Source of the DNA: Sepiola atlantica
Lineage: Eukaryota > Mollusca > Cephalopoda > Sepiida > Sepiolidae
Direction: 5' to 3'
NCBI GenBank assembly: GCA_963556195.1
Contig: OY744517.1
Coordinates: 84,483,214 to 84,547,213, forward strand
Length of the DNA: 64,000 bases
Positions within the stretch are counted from its first letter, which is position 1, and the number at the start of each line of letters is the position of its first letter. Below are positions 54,407-64,000 of the stretch, one piece after another. The position numbers were made by a program, and so were the translations under genes. The notes beneath the pieces were generated by a model, which was not told the origin of the DNA, made no database searches, and saw only the letters and a list, made by a program, of their open reading frames with translations.

Positions 54407-54600
54407 AGAGTTTAATGAATTAGAACATTACAATTGTTCCAAGAATTAGAACATCAAATCTAGTATGGTGTACGGTCGTTTCCAAAACATTCTGGAAATA
54501 CTTTATTTTATTTTTTATATTAATAAAGCTACCCCAACACGCGTCTTCATCAGCCCCTTTAGCACCACGTCTTACAGAAATTCAACGAAAAATAACAAGC
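54404..54600. repeat. Dispersed repeat shared with 16.76-17.07 kb
   Basis: TTCCAAGAATTAGAAC, GGTCGTTTCCAAAACATT and CGTCTTCATCAGCCCC follow the same order as at 16.80-16.92 kb. Again directly after a (TA)n tract. Confidence 0.5.
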
Positions 54601-54689
54601 TCGTTGTAGAGGAACATCTATTGACAGGAAGAGCCACAGAGACAAATATTAGAAAATGGAATAAGTTACAAATATAAAATAAAAGTAGA

Positions 54690-54960
54690 AAGATAAAATG
54701 ATTATAATAATAATAAAACATTATGAAAATAAGAAATAAAAATAAGAATAAAAATAAAATAAAATATAAAATATTAAAAGAATAACAAAATATAAAAAGG
54801 AAAAATAAAATAAAGGATAAAAAATAAAAAATAAAATGAAAAATAAAATAAAATAGAATAAAATAAAATAAAATAAAATAAAAAATAAAAGTAAGTATAA
54901 TAATAAAAAATATAAAAGAATAAATTTTTTTAATGAAAATATATAAAAAAAGTTAATAAA
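54690..54960. repeat. A-rich low-complexity stretch (AAAAT)n-like
   Basis: Imperfect AAAATAAAAT units. The minus frame of Phe/Leu/Tyr residues is an artefact of composition. Confidence 0.9.
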
Positions 54961-54961
54961 C

Positions 54962-54964
<3 letters not shown>

Positions 54965-55031
<67 letters not shown>

Positions 55032-55055
55032 CTGTGTGTGTGTATATATATATAG
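54965..55055. repeat. Microsatellite (TA)n-(TG)n
   Basis: About 27 TA units followed by TG/TC dinucleotides. Confidence 0.95.
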
Positions 55056-55517
55056 ATAATAACAAAATAAAATCGAAATCATCAGACACATGATGTTTTT
55101 GTGCATGAATTCCTAATAAGAATAAATAAATAACAAAGGCCAATTCTTTCCTGGATAGATGAAAGAGTCCAATCGGTAAACAGCACATTGGGAATTGACA
55201 AGACGATAGGGGGCCAAAAAGACCTTATGTAATCTTTCTAATGAGGAAATACAAAAAGATGCAAGTTAGATAGCATTGGAGATAAAGCGATCGTAGACAA
55301 AACTGTCTACCGTCTTTGTGAAATTCGGAAAAAGTAGCCGTCGATATTGGCTCAATGCTTTCGAGCAACTTTAAGAACCTTGTTTAGAGATATACTGGAA
55401 ACAGCATTTTTCTACAAACTCAAAAAAAAAAACAACAAATTAAATAAATAAAGGAGAGGATAAATAAATTGAGGAGAGTATTGATTTACTCTTCTCCAGG
55501 AGTTAGGCACAAGGCCA
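55056..55517. other. No supported feature
   Basis: Unique AT-rich sequence. Confidence 0.45.
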
Positions 55518-55862
55518 GTTTTTATCTTACTCCCACAAATAAGATGTGACCCAAGGTCGAGTCGGGAAAGTGGAGTTTGAAAAGCCAGCGTCCGAGAGGT
55601 GAGCACTCTGACCATTAAAAATTGCCTGGCAGCCCCGTCGGCATTCCCTGGTAGGGGCGCCTCAGGCAGTAAGCAATAAACTTACTCCTCCCCAAAGAGG
55701 GGAGGCGAAGCCTGGGAGGGTGGACCTCCTAGAACTGCACAGGACAGACCCATAGACCGGCGTAAATCAAGCCCCGAAGGCCAAGACAATACTAGTCTAT
55801 GGGGTGCAGTATCCATCGGTACAGATACTACACTTTGATCTTAGCCAAAAGGCCAAGAACGA
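55518..55862 (-). mobile_element. U2 snRNA-headed SINE-like element, copy C (best head)
   Basis: The minus strand starts TTCTTGGCCTTTTGGCTAAG, then ATCAAAGTGTAGTATCTGTA, then CCGATGGATACTGCACC. The first roughly 40 nt agree with the metazoan U2 snRNA 5' domain (stem-loop I and the GTAGTA branch-site region), with one extra A after ATCAA. The body that follows has no U2 similarity: GCAGTTCTAGGAGG, three consecutive stem-loops, GCCGACGGGGCTGCC, CAATTTTTAATGG and a GTCGGGTCA-type tail. U2 genes need an upstream Pol II promoter, so how such an element is transcribed is open. Confidence 0.85.
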
Positions 55863-55879
55863 AAAACTGAGGAGAGTAG

Positions 55880-56130
55880 AAAATGAACCTTGCGTTTACT
55901 TTCGGCAACCTCGTAACTCTCGCTTCCCTTATTTTGTCCTTTAGTCCTCACATTCCATGAGCGATGTTTCTGACAAAGGGGGAAGAATTGCTGTTTTCTG
56001 GAGCGGAATCTATCCATCTAACACTTATTGTTGGCTAGTTTTTTACCTTGAAGTAGTATTTTATTTTAGTTCTTTACATCAAGTGGCTTCATGCCTTGTC
56101 TGAAGTGACTTTCATAAAAAAAATGAAATG
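55880..56130 (+). mobile_element. SINE-like repeat with LINE-type 3' tail, copy 4
   Basis: Plus-strand copy of the repeat at 42.8 kb: CGTTTACTTTCGGCAACCTC, CCTTTAGTCCTCACATTCCA and TGACAAAGGGGGAAGAATTG. Its tail TTCTTTACATCAAGTGGCTT then CATGCCTTGTCTGAAG closely resembles the LINE 3' end at 57935-57985 (CCTTACATCAAGTGGTTTCA). Confidence 0.75.
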
Positions 56131-57115
56131 CCTTTTGGAAGACGAGGTTTAGCGCTACATCTTTAATAAATGCAAGAAGAGCTGGCGCCTACCGTCAAAA
56201 CAGGGTCGTAAGACAGAACCTGGAAAGAATGGTTTTAGAACCATTTTGGGGGCCTCCTTAGTTTTATTTATTGTCACTGTGGCATGATCCACTATATCTC
56301 TGAATGGATCCGTCCTGGCCAATGTAGTCTGCCATTCTACTGCCTTCAGCAGAGTTTAATAAAGCTTAGAGATAAGCCAATTATATTGTCAGAAACAATA
56401 TTGCTACAATTTATCAAACTCTCTACATGGCTTACCATTCTAATAATCGATATTTTACACTGCACGGATAAACTTACCATAGATCCAACTTGTCTGACGC
56501 CATTTTGAAATATCTTTACTGGAGAATAACTTTTATAAATATCTTGGATCTGTAGCGCAAAGATTAATACGATGTTTTATAAATATGTCTCAACACGAGT
56601 TTTCGAATATTTTGCAGATCTATCTTCCATTAAAAAAGTATTAGCAATACTGGACGCGATCTACACATAAATAAAAGAAAGAAAAATGGTCTTGTGACAC
56701 TTACCAGCCACAAGACATCAACTGCTTTCAGTTTTAATTGATGTAATTATATCCAGCCTTAATAAAAAAAATAATTAAAAGCTTTTTATTTTCTTCAGAA
56801 TCCACAGAACAATATGGAGCTGAATCCACAGAACAATATGAAGCTGAATTAATGAGATAGTTTCTTAAACGGCCAACATTCCACAGTAATTTAGCAAAGA
56901 ATACTAAAAAATAACAAGTTGACATTACAGCAAGCATATAACCAGGCAATGGTATTTAATTAGTAGAACAAAATTCTGAAAATTACGATATAGTTGTAGT
57001 AACATCATAGACGTTCCCCAACCCATCCTTTCATTATATAAAGGACTAGATTCTATATCAGCCTTAAGTAAACGTTTATTTATTTTGGGGGGGCAGGAGT
57101 AACATGCAGGCAAGC
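56131..57115. other. No supported feature
   Basis: Frames up to 75 codons without resemblance. A short local duplication (CCACAGAACAATATG at 56803 and 56827) is present. Confidence 0.45.
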
Positions 57116-57117
57116 TT

Positions 57118-57990
57118 ATGCTCTGTTAAGAAGGATCTATTCTGGTGTTGCTTCTCGCCCATTTCCCTTGGATCAATTGAAATATGCAGCTGATCTAGAA
57201 GTTGTGGGTTGGGGTACGAAATGTCTTGTTTTGTTTAATCCTGTTCAGACTCAGCTCGTGTATTTCAATCGTAGGTGTGTCTCTTTCCTTCCAGAGATTC
57301 TCATGGATGACTCTGCTCTTGCGGAGAAATCGACTTTTAAATTTCTTGGTCTTTCTTTCTCATCAAATCCTTGTTGGAGTTCATAAATTAGATCCATTGC
57401 TCTTTCTGCTTCTCATTAAGTTGGTTCTCTCTATCGCTCCAAACACTTTCTCACACCTGAGGCTATTCTCTATCTCTAAAAATCTATTATCAGACAAAAG
57501 TACTGTTGTCATATTTGGGATGGTGAATCTCTGTCGAATTTGAGGGTTCTTGATAAGGTTCAGAAAAGTATCTGTAATTTGATTAGCCACATCATTTGTT
57601 TCTTATCTGCACCCTCTCTCTCATGGACGTGATGTTGCTAGTCTCAGTTTTTTCTATAAATACTATTATGGCATGTGTTATTCAAAATTGTCTGATCTAT
57701 TCTTTGCTTCATTTGTTCCAGCTCGTTTGACTCTTTGGTTTAGTGGTCTCCATCAATTCGCTGTTTTAATACCTCATTGTAATACAGCTTCCTATTCCAG
57801 TAGCTTCTTTCCAAGAACCACAGGCGTGTGGAACTCTCTTCCTTCTAACTGTTTTCCTCCTACCTACCTTTTCAAGACAAAGGCCAATAGGCATCTTCAG
57901 TCTTTGCGATAATCATCTTTAATTCTTGTTAGCTCCTTACATCAAGTGGTTTCATGACTTGTCTTGAACGATTTCCATAAAGAAACAAAC
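57118..57990 (+). pseudogene. Jockey-like LINE relic, C-terminus and 3' UTR
   Basis: Frames read AADLEVVGWGTKCLVLFNPV, QTQLVYFNRRCVSFLPEILM, STFKFLGLSFSSNPCW, then SHGRDVASLSFFYKYYYG and ending SSFFPRTTGVWNSLPSNCFP with FKTKANRHLQSLR and a stop at 57912. These are the post-catalytic and C-terminal blocks of a Jockey-like RT. The final 80 codons are intact. The 3' UTR (CATCAAGTGGTTTCATGACT) is the tail shared with the SINE-like repeat at 55.88 and 42.8 kb. Confidence 0.85.
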
Positions 57991-58435
57991 AAAAAACAAA
58001 GTGACAATGACTAATTCTGCACTTTCCATAAAACTACTAAGGAGTGAACTATTAAAATGCACCTCATTTAAAGGGATGAGATGCCTCTTTATAAAGAATC
58101 TATGCTGTAACTTAATTTTAGGTCTCGACTTCTTGCATCAGCACTCATTGATAGTGACGTCATTCAAAGTTCTTAAGTGACCATCAAAATCTGTAGCTAA
58201 GCAGAAATGAAAACGCTATCCTCAGTTCTTTTCAGCAACCTCATGCAGCACTGTGCAGCAGACGACAGACTGAAGAAATAAACCACTTATCAAAGTAGAA
58301 ATAATTTGTATGCTAAAAGAAAGCATAGAATAAAGCAGTCTTTTGTAATTTCTTCTGAAAATACAAAATAGCGAATTCTCATAGATTATTCACGAACGAT
58401 TGACATATTTACTTTACTGAGCGCATACCTGCTAC
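57991..58435. other. No supported feature
   Basis: AT-rich unique sequence. Confidence 0.45.
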
Positions 58436-58440
58436 TACGA

Positions 58441-59830
58441 ATGGACACTTCGGTTGAAAAAAGAATTGTGAAACATAGCATCTGCAGCATGTTAGACCTT
58501 AGAAGTGCTTACCTTTACATAGCGATAAAACCTAGTGACAAACCTTATACAGCTTTCAAGGCAGAGAGCAGACTTTACCAATTCCGTAGAATACCATTTG
58601 CAGTAACTGTTGTGAAGTAGTCCAACAGTAAAAAGAAGAAGTCAAGTCGAGGTTGGGTTAAGATAACAAGTGTATTAACATAAAAGGTACAAAGGTAAGG
58701 AAACTGACTGGCACTCGGCTAGACAGTTACAATACTGTCCTTTTTCTCCCTGGTGATTGTCTACTCGCACTATTTATAGTGAGAACCGATGTAGTTTCTC
58801 TTCTGTTAGAACGGCCGGTGTAACAGTAACCAATAGAGTGACCAGTTTCCAACACATTGTCGACTAATTAATTTTGATTGAGAACCTACAAAGAACTGAT
58901 GCAAATATTGATTATTATTGTGGAAAACATTGATCTGATCAGGACAAAAATCTTGAGCAATTTGTAAAACGGTATAACCTAACATTGAATTAGGATGAAT
59001 ATTACTCTATGAGAAAAAAAAAATCTACTGGCTCATAGAATCAGTAAAGATAAAATCAATCCTGATCCAGAACGGCTAAGTCCATTACTCAGCCTGCCAG
59101 TGCCAAACAATCTATTTGTATTACGTTGGGATTTTGTAATATTATGCTCAAAGGACCCCATCGTTCTCAGATAAACTACACTCCTTAACGACGCTAATGA
59201 AATATCCATTATCTCCTGAAACAGTAAAAGCTTTTCAAGAACTAAAAATAAAATAATTACAAAAGCAACCATTTAAACAGAACGTTAAGAGGGAATCTGA
59301 ATATGTCATATCGGAGAGACATATATCCTTTTCTGGAAGAACCTTATCTAAATTAAAACAAAAGTATTCGGCAATAGAAAAAGAGACTTCTGCCAATGCA
59401 ACTTTCCTAAGATAATGGCATCATTACTTACTTAGACGACAACCGAAAACATGGTTGTAAAATTAAAACCAAGAAAATAACCCGATGGCGAATGAAACTT
59501 TTGTGTTACCTTTTTGACGCAATATGTCACTCTGGCAAAGAGAATACTGCTGCAGATACTCTCTTTCTCACACGTGCAGCTATGCCGCATGTAAAGAAGT
59601 ACTCAGAAAACTGCACATACAACTATTATATCCGGGTGTTACATATATGGTTCAGATGACAAAACTACAAAGCATTCGCTATTCAGTAGAAGACATAAAA
59701 TATATATAAGCATTTGTTAAATATGTGCAGAGAACAAGCGAAGATTATATTCACTTAAAGCTGGGAAAGTAGTGAAAGATACTCAGGCAATCGAGAGAAT
59801 CGCACTGAGTTTAAAAATTCCGCCCCTTTG
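58441..59830 (+). pseudogene. Ty3/gypsy pol relic (RT, RNase H, integrase N-terminus)
   Basis: RT: CSMLDLRSAYLYIAIKPSDK and PYTAFKAESRLYQFRRIPF. After an LTR insertion: RTDANIDYYCGKH and KNLEQFVKRYNLTLN. The RT-RNase H connection reads INPDPERLSPLLSLPVP. RNase H-like: SFSGRTLSKLKQKYSAIEKE and WHHYLL. Integrase zinc-finger region: LHIQLLYPGVTYMVQMTKLQ and SIRYSVEDIK. The order is that of Ty3/gypsy pol. The YxDD box is not readable, the integrase core is missing and stops are frequent, so it cannot function. Whether it could once have served the gag-less LTR element at 4.3 kb is unknown; its own LTRs are not in view. Confidence 0.88.
58608..58856. mobile_element. Solo LTR inserted in the gypsy relic
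   Basis: TGTTGTGAAGTAGTCC...TTTCCAACACA interrupts the RT frame after IPFAVT. It shares its start and the AAGTGTATTAA word with the LTR at 37451. The target duplication is ambiguous (CTGT against TTGT), and part of the RT is deleted at the junction. Confidence 0.55.
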
Positions 59831-59834
59831 AAAT

Positions 59835-60255
59835 CATGAAATAAATATGATTCTCAATAAGAATACGCATTTTCCCTTCATAATACATTATCTTTCTATT
59901 CAATTTGCAACTGATAATAAAGAAGTCTCATTGGAAACAAGTACTTCTAGAATAATACCATACTCGCAAGTATTACCTTCTCTTTCTAGGGGTGGGGGGT
60001 CCTCCCACATATTATGGTTATTTTTGAAGGGTAGTGTAGTATCTATTCTGTTGTCATAATATCATCAGACATTAACTCCTCCTTTTTAATAACAGGGGTC
60101 ATAGTGTTCGTTCGCTACAAAACCATTCTCTCAGTCATTACCTCCTCTTTTTTGGAGGTCAGTGTAGTATATGTTCGTGCACCATGATACCATCCTCTCA
60201 GGCTCGCAAAAATATGCGACCAGAGGGAACACATATTTGCTAGTGAGATATAAAA
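59835..60255. other. Weak duplicated block, otherwise featureless
   Basis: CTCCTC...GTGTAGTAT(C/A)T occurs near 60000-60055 and again near 60145-60175, with TGATA/TAATATCATC after it. Too diverged to classify. Confidence 0.4.
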
Positions 60256-61160
60256 TTTACATAATGATTTTGAAAAGCAGGTTTTAATAAACAATTACTT
60301 GGTAAAACATTATAATTTGACATTAATATGATTTTGAAAAGAAGGTTTTAATAAACAATTACTTGGTAAAACATTATAATTTGACAGTAATATGATTTTG
60401 AAAAGCAGGTTTTAATAAACAATTACTTGGTAAAACATTATAATTTGACATTAACATGATTTTGAAAAGCAGGTTTTAATAAACAATTACTTGGTAAAAC
60501 ATTATAATTTGACATTAATATGATTTTGAAAAGCAGGTTTTAATAAACAATTACTTGGTAAAACATTATAATTTGACATTAATATGATTTTGAAAAGCAG
60601 GTTTTAATAAACAATTACTTGGTAAAACATTATAATTTGACATTAATATGATTTTGAAAAGAAGGTTTTAATAAACAATTACTTGGTAAAACATTATAAT
60701 TTGACATTAATATGATTTTGAAAAGCAGGTTTTAATAAACAATTACTTGGTAAAACATTATAATTTGACATTAATATGATTTTGAAAAGCAGGTTTTAAT
60801 AAACAATTACTTGGTAAAACATTATAATTTGACATTAATATGATTTTGAAAAGCAGGTTTTAATAAACAATTACTTGGTAAAACATTATAATTTGACAGT
60901 AATATGATTTTGAAAAGCAGGTTTTAATAAACAATTACTTGGTAAAACATTATAATTTGACAGTAATATGATTTTGAAAAGCAGGTTTTAACAAATAATT
61001 ACTTGGTAAAACATTATAATTTGACATTAATATTATTTTGAAAAGCAGGTTTTAATAAACAATAACTTGGTAAAACATTATAATTTGACATTAATATGAT
61101 TTTGAAAAGCAGGTTTTAACAAACAATTACTTGGTAAAACATTATAATTTGACACTAATA
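60256..61160. repeat. 64-bp satellite, about 14 units
   Basis: The unit is ATATGATTTTGAAAAGCAGG, TTTTAATAAACAATTACTTG, GTAAAACATTATAATTTGAC plus ATTA. Variants (GAAGG for GCAGG, ACAGTA for ACATTA) are scattered. Private changes gather in the last three units. Confidence 0.96.
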
Positions 61161-61458
61161 TGTCGAATTAAACTGTTTTATTCTCATAGATTATTTTCTG
61201 TGCACAAATTTGTTTCATACTGTACAATAGACATTCATAAAAGGGGGAGAATCATCATCAGTTTATCCATAAAATAGCTAACTCTTTTTCACGTTCGAAC
61301 GCAATCTCCAACTTAGCCAGGAAGTTGATTCTAACATTCTTTTTCTACTCAGATATAAAATCACTACATGCCACTATGTTTTTTCAGAACTTAAGCTGCT
61401 TCCTCTCATGTCTTCCTCGCATATATGACAATATTCTCTCTGATGCAAGACTTTTACA

Positions 61459-61462
<4 letters not shown>

Positions 61463-61497
<35 letters not shown>
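61463..61497. repeat. Microsatellite (TA)n
   Basis: About 17 TA units. Confidence 0.95.
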
Positions 61498-61507
<10 letters not shown>

Positions 61508-61548
61508 GTTACATGGGACGGTATATAAGCCGGCATGTGATGTGGGTT

Positions 61549-61819
61549 TTTTCAGAAATGTCTTGCTGTGTTTAATGTTTGTTATATGGTTTGTGATGTG
61601 GTTTGTACTGTTGGAATGCCTAGTTTGTTAAGTGTGTTGCAGATGGATGTGTTATTGGAATGCCTGGGTCTCATAGACAGACCTCTTCTCTTACCCACGT
61701 ATTCCAAAAACACATCCATCTGCAACACACTTAACAAACTAGGCATTCCAAAAGTACAGTTTGTACATTACAAACCATAAAACAGACATTAAACACAGCA
61801 AGACTTTTCCGAAAAAAAC

Positions 61820-61824
<5 letters not shown>
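61549..61824. mobile_element. Long foldback element, about 120-bp arms
   Basis: TTCTTGCTGTGTTTAATGT-type sequence at the left pairs with ACATTAAACACAGCAAGA at the right. GGAATGCCTAGTTTGTTAAG pairs with CTTAACAAACTAGGCATTCC, and GTTGCAGATGGATGTGTT with AACACATCCATCTGCAAC. The loop is about 40 bp (61655-61695). The arms differ by small indels. (TA)n follows at 61825-61854. Confidence 0.85.
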
Positions 61825-61857
<33 letters not shown>

Positions 61858-62065
61858 ACTTCAATTTCATTTGTTAATTTCAAATGTGAAATATTTATCC
61901 TTATTTTTATGTTTTTTTATCTTGTGACAACTTAATTTTGAAAAAAAAAAATGCATTAACAATTACATGAATTGTCATTACTACCACCATTATTGTTATT
62001 TGTAGTAGCAGCAGCAGTATTGTTATTTTTACCATTATCATTATTATTCTACTACTACTACTTCA
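61825..62065. other. (TA)n tract then no supported feature
   Basis: TA units to 61854, then A/T runs and a short (ACT)n-like stretch at 62050-62062. Confidence 0.5.
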
Positions 62066-62150
62066 GCTAGCAGGACCCCATGGAAATTCCACAGTGATTT
62101 CTACATCAATTTGTAGTATTTAGTGTTAATAATACTATTCTTTTTGAAAT
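62066..62150 (+). repeat. Dispersed repeat, second copy of 882-955
   Basis: AGCAGGACCCCATGGAAATT, CCACAGTGATTTCTACATCA and GTGTTAATAATACTATT match the copy near the window start. Confidence 0.72.
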
Positions 62151-62339
62151 AATAAATGTCTGTTAGGGTCAATACTATTAAGAAAAAATGACTCTTCTTC
62201 CATAAAAATAATTCTCAGCTAAATAAAACGAATATGTCTATTTATTTATTTATTTATTTATTTAAAACCGTAGCAATTGAATTCTTTTCAAAGCAATAAA
62301 TAGTCTTCGTCTCCCTACTGTAAAAAGTAAATGTCTGCT

Positions 62340-62900
62340 ACATATTCTTCAAATTAATAAAACGAATATCACTTGTTGAAATGTATTTATTCAATAATAA
62401 TAATATTTTTAAAAACGAGAACAACGTATTTTTTTTGGTCTTTTAAAATAAATTATTCAATTATTCTAAAAACTTGAGATCTTTCAGCGAAATACGCCTT
62501 TGTCAAAAGTATAGACATTTAAAAAAAATTTTTTTCGTTTACTTTACTTTTTAATCCTTCTTGATTGGGACATTGTCGCAGCTAAGATGAAATACGTCTT
62601 GATGTTATGACGGTTGGTGTTTGAATGCCTGGTGTGTGTATCACGTGGTTTACGTGTTGTTGAATACAATAAAGAAGTCCACACTAGAAACGTTGATGCA
62701 AGGTAATAAGAATATTTTGAAAAACCAGAAAAACGTAATTTTTTTTGTTTTAAAAAATAAATTTATTTAAATTTTGGAACAATTCATTTTAAAATAGGTA
62801 AAGTCAAATGTCTTTACCTTAGCGATAGCATATTAATCACCAATAACTTACTTTGCTCATTGGAAGATTTCATTTTTTCAATGTGTGTGAAATATGATTA
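62340..62900 (+). repeat. Dispersed repeat shared with 39.70-39.91 kb
   Basis: Same ordered words as the 39.7-kb copy. The section at about 62400-62470 is itself loosely repeated at about 62700-62765 (AACGTA(A/T)TTTTTTTT). Confidence 0.65.
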
Positions 62901-63415
62901 AATATGTTAAGGACCTCAAAAGCCAACCATAGAATTTATCACCTTTATATGTAACATGATGTAACTTTAATATAGGTTTATATTATCATCATAAGTTTTT
63001 AACTATTCAAAAGAAGAAACATAAAATAAACTGCTGATGACTTAAAAACAATTTTTTCAGTGTACGAAAATGAGAACTAAAAACGTGTGTACTTTATTTA
63101 CGCCTTAAAACAACATTCTTATGTAGTGACCAATTTTTATGCGCTAACACCGGTGTGCTTAATAAATCTAGAAAAAATCAAGTAATCGTCAGATTTTCAC
63201 GAAATATTCGATACTTATTAATTATTAGATTAATTTATTTTTAATATGCTTTTTTCGTAAATATATTAGGGAAAATATTTTTTGACGTGATTCTTTCCCC
63301 CTTATTAAATTTTATGAAATCTAGACAAAATATACTCTGATCAATCGAAATTTTAATGTTACATAAAGCGAAAGTGTCTTAAAAAACATATCGGATTTAC
63401 CTTTTTTTTAATTGA
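62901..63415. other. No supported feature
   Basis: AT-rich unique sequence. Confidence 0.5.
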
Positions 63416-63419
63416 TGCG

Positions 63420-64000
63420 AATGTTTGGTAAAGTATCGGTGAATTCATAATTAAAAAGTGGAAATGAATACTATATTATTATGTGTTGAAAATGTTTGGT
63501 AAAGTATCTGTGAATTCATAATTAAAAAGTGGAAATAAATACGATATTATTATGTGTTGAAAATGTTTGGTAAAGTATGTGTGAATTCATAATTAAAAAG
63601 TGGAAATAAATACGATATTATTATGTGTTGAAAATGTTTGGTAAAGTATGTGCGAATTCATAATTAAAAAGTGGAAATAAATACGATATTATTATGTGTT
63701 GAAAATGTTTGGTAAAGTATGTGCGAATTCATAATTAAAAAGTGGAAATAAATACGATATTATTATGTGTTGAAAATGTTTGGTAAAGTATGTGTGAATT
63801 CATAATTAAAAAGTGGAAATAAATACGATATTATTATGTGTTGAAAATGTTTGGTAAAGTATCTGTGAATTCATAATTAAAAAGTGGAAATAAATACGAT
63901 ATTATTATGTGTTGAAAATGTTTGGTAAAGTATGTGCGAATTCATAATTAAAAAGTGGAAATAAATACGATATTATTATGTGTTGAAAATGTTTGGTAAA
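63420..64000. repeat. 71-bp satellite, at least 8 units, runs off the window
   Basis: The unit is AATGTTTGGTAAAGTATGTG, TGAATTCATAATTAAAAAGT, GGAAATAAATACGATATTAT, TATGTGTTGA plus A. Variation is almost confined to the two bases after AAAGTAT (GTGTG, CTGTG, GTGCG). The first unit is the most diverged. The true length is unknown. Confidence 0.96.

Noticed and set aside
54721..54963. 80-codon Phe/Leu/Tyr-rich minus-strand frame resembling a membrane protein
   Set aside because: Composition artefact of an (AAAAT)n-like stretch.
55518..55862. Functional U2 snRNA gene
   Set aside because: Only the first 40 or so nt agree with U2. The Sm site and stem-loops III and IV are replaced by an unrelated body, and no snRNA promoter element is evident.

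Overview
The window looks like repeat-rich intergenic DNA of a metazoan, most likely a mollusc, possibly a cephalopod. It is AT-rich and full of (TA)n tracts. It holds relics of Penelope-like, Ty3/gypsy, CR1/Jockey-type, restriction-endonuclease-type and mariner elements of the kinds common in lophotrochozoans, and one LINE whose 3' end runs into an (ATC/TGA)n tail, as I recall from cephalopod repeats. This assignment is an inference from remembered repeat families, not a search. I found no intact host gene, no rRNA and no functional tRNA. Almost every long reading frame is a tandem repeat or a decayed transposon.

Layout. 1-4.3 kb: a broken Penelope-like element, microsatellites, a tRNA-derived SINE head, and a minus-strand SINE-like element whose 5' head is derived from U2 snRNA. 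4.3-14.4 kb: a young LTR retrotransposon with a 4-bp TSD, TG...CA LTRs, a tRNA-Trp primer site and a polypurine tract, but no gag or pol. Its interior consists of satellites. Its 5' LTR carries a 5'-truncated copy of the U2-headed element that has expanded, together with its own target-site duplication, into a 15-unit, 317-bp tandem array. The 3' LTR keeps the empty site. 14.4-26.5 kb: a decayed mariner, several foldback elements, a palindrome with a telomere-like core, a 21-bp satellite and a non-autonomous Helitron. 26.6-33.7 kb: a 149-bp tandem repeat, a solo LTR, a Penelope-like RT/GIY-YIG relic and a cluster of elements with hammerhead ribozymes: a tandem pair with complete type I cores 329 nt apart, a decayed third copy and an inverted pair. 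34-49 kb: Helitron-like repeats, nested solo LTRs, LINE relics, a second U2-headed element and a 44-bp satellite. 49-64 kb: several LINE relics, a gypsy pol relic interrupted by an LTR, a third U2-headed element, and 64-bp and 71-bp satellites, the last running off the window edge.

No operon or pathway logic applies. The relationships visible are between mobile elements: insertion into each other, expansion after insertion, tail sharing between a SINE-like repeat and a LINE, and co-location of a Penelope-like relic (a proposed mobiliser) with hammerhead elements. The strongest candidates for undescribed biology are the U2 snRNA-headed element with its TSD-seeded array, and the Pol III-like, hammerhead-bearing tandem element at 31.1-31.5 kb.
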